DNA from: Oscillospiraceae bacterium
GTDB taxonomy: Bacteria; Bacillota; Clostridia; Oscillospirales; Ruminococcaceae
Direction: 5' to 3'
DNA: 6,173 bases
NCBI GenBank assembly: GCA_017440425.1
Contig: JAFSHJ010000069.1
Span: 1 to 6,173 of the forward strand
Shown here: one piece after another, positions 4,894-6,173 of the stretch
Position numbering within the stretch: the stretch's first letter is position 1
How the letters are laid out: each line of letters starts with the position of its first letter
Translations under genes and position numbers: made by a program
Notes under the pieces: generated by a model
Databases searched by the model: none
What the model saw: the letters and a program-made list of their open reading frames with translations, nothing else
Told to the model about the DNA's origin: nothing

Positions 4894-6173
4894 ATGGCAA
4901 TGCAAAGCGGCAAAAAAGTAATGGGCGAAAATTCCTCGGTGCAGTATATCAAAGGCGTGGGCGAACAGCGTGCTGCGCTCTACGCAAAGCTGGGGATATA
5001 TACCGTTGGCGGTCTGCTGCGCCATTATCCCAGGGATTACATCGACCTCAGCGGAGAGATGAGCATCACAGATGCCCCCATCGGTGAAAAATGCGCAGTC
5101 AAGGCTGTTGTCGTGAGAAAATCCCGTGAGCAGCGGATACGCGCAAAGCTTTCGCTTTTCAAGGTGCTGGTCACAGACGGCGAAAGCGACATGAATATAA
5201 CCTTTTTTAACATGAAATATACAGTGGATTCCCTTGCGGAGGGTGCGGAATACATCTTTTACGGAAATATGGGCGGCTCGGTGCTGCGCAGAGAGATGAA
5301 TTCGCCGATGGTGATAGCTCCCCAAAAAGAGGGCGGATTTGCAAAATTTATGCCGCTCTATCCTCTCACGGCGGGAATTTCCTCCAAAATGATATCCGCA
5401 AACGTAAACACAGCCCTTGAACTGCTGCGTGAGCAATGGGTGGACCCCATTCCTGCGGAGATAAGAAAACGGGCAGGACTTTGCGGAATAGAGTTCGCAT
5501 ACAGAAACATCCATCAGCCGGGAAGTGCGGAGGCACTCAACACGGCAAGAGAGCGCCTTGTTTTTGATGAAATTTTCACCGTCACGCTTGGCATGGCAAT
5601 GGAGCGCAGCAAAAACCGACGCAGAAACAGCGTTGTCGTCCGTGACAGAGATATCTCCGGTTTTAACGCGCTGCTGCCCTTTAAGCTTACCGGTGCGCAG
5701 CAGCGAGCGCTGAACGATATCGTTTCGGGAATGTCTCGCAGCTACCCAATGAACAGACTTGTTCAGGGCGACGTTGGATCGGGTAAAACCGCTGTGGCGG
5801 CAGGCGCAATATGGCTGATGTGCAAAAACGGCTATCAGGCGGTGCTGATGGCGCCCACAGAGTTGTTGGCAGAGCAGCATTTCAAAAGCGTAAGCTCGCT
5901 GCTGGCACCTGCGGGAATAAGCATTGAACTGCTCACGGGCAGCGTTACAGCCAAAAACAAAATGTTGATAAAAGAAAACGTAAAAAGCGGCAAAACACAG
6001 CTGCTGATAGGCACCCACGCCGTTATCGAAAAAGACGTGGAGTTCAACGAGCTGGGCCTGGTGCTCACCGATGAGCAGCACCGTTTCGGTGTTGAACAGC
6101 GGTTTGCGCTGGCAGGCAAGGGCGAGGCGCCCCACCTTGTTGCAATGTCCGCAACGCCCATTCCTCGCACACT
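4894..6173 (+). CDS. recG: ATP-dependent DNA helicase RecG, N-terminal part (3' truncated by window edge)
   Basis: Superfamily 2 double-stranded DNA translocase that remodels stalled replication forks and branch-migrates Holliday junctions. The frame is open for 426 complete codons and runs off the window; full RecG is about 680-700 residues, so helicase motifs IV-VI and the C-terminus are missing. SVQYIKGVG (15-23) is the typical RecG start. The wedge/OB region spans about 60-150, followed by PLYPLTAGISSKMI (154-167). Helicase domain 1 has Walker A GDVGSGKT (292-299), motif Ia PTELLAEQH (321-329), Walker B in its RecG form DEQHRFGVEQR (393-403), and motif III SATPIPRT (419-426). All catalytic residues in view are intact. 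The ATG at 4894 is the first start after an in-frame stop at 4873-4875. AAAGGAG at 4875-4881 stands 12 nt away, a slightly long spacing. A 426-codon antisense frame over the same region is a shadow. Confidence 0.97.
   Translation, partial: MAMQSGKKVMGENSSVQYIKGVGEQRAALYAKLGIYTVGGLLRHYPRDYIDLSGEMSITDAPIGEKCAVKAVVVRKSREQRIRAKLSLFKVLVTDGESDMNITFFNMKYTVDSLAEGAEYIFYGNMGGSVLRREMNSPMVIAPQKEGGFAKFMPLYPLTAGISSKMISANVNTALELLREQWVDPIPAEIRKRAGLCGIEFAYRNIHQPGSAEALNTARERLVFDEIFTVTLGMAMERSKNRRRNSVVVRDRDISGFNALLPFKLTGAQQRALNDIVSGMSRSYPMNRLVQGDVGSGKTAVAAGAIWLMCKNGYQAVLMAPTELLAEQHFKSVSSLLAPAGISIELLTGSVTAKNKMLIKENVKSGKTQLLIGTHAVIEKDVEFNELGLVLTDEQHRFGVEQRFALAGKGEAPHLVAMSATPIPRT

Noticed and set aside
4855..6135. 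426-codon open frame on the minus strand
   Set aside because: Antisense to recG, which has every expected helicase motif in view. The antisense product is rich in His and Cys with no recognisable domain.

Overview
The window looks like ordinary chromosome from a low-to-mid GC, anaerobic gut-type Firmicute of the Clostridia (Ruminococcus/Oscillospira-like). This is inferred from strong AAGGAG-type ribosome binding sites, consensus sigma-A promoters, a lipoprotein of a style common in Clostridia, and a cytosolic GH36 enzyme. No species can be named from the sequence alone. No phage, transposon, CRISPR or defence gene is visible.

Layout from left to right. (1) 1-1076, plus: the C-terminal polymerase part of DNA polymerase I (polA), cut by the window edge. 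(2) 1102-1989, plus: a secreted lipoprotein of unknown function, 25 bp behind polA with no terminator between them, so probably co-transcribed. (3) 1999-2032: a hairpin with U-tracts on both strands that separates the convergent genes on either side. (4) 2043-3845, minus: a cytosolic GH36 alpha-galactosidase of 600 residues with its own promoter. (5) 3846-4086: a divergent promoter region. (6) 4087-4227, plus: a 46-codon charged small protein whose last codons and stop lie inside its own terminator hairpin. (7) 4284-4385, minus: a near-consensus promoter followed at the right distance by a 67-nt RNA that folds end to end into a rod and ends in U5, probably an independent small RNA. (8) 4386-4504: spacer with a tandem 10-bp repeat and no credible gene. 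(9) 4505-4684, minus: a complete tRNA-Lys(UUU) unit with promoter, encoded CCA and terminator. (10) 4827-6173, plus: a promoter and the first 426 codons of recG, which runs off the right edge.

The genes do not form a pathway. polA and recG are housekeeping DNA repair and replication genes, and the alpha-galactosidase stands alone with no transporter or regulator in view. The least explained part is 4087-4504, where a small protein gene and a compact small RNA are squeezed between the galactosidase and the tRNA. The small RNA is the best candidate for something undescribed.
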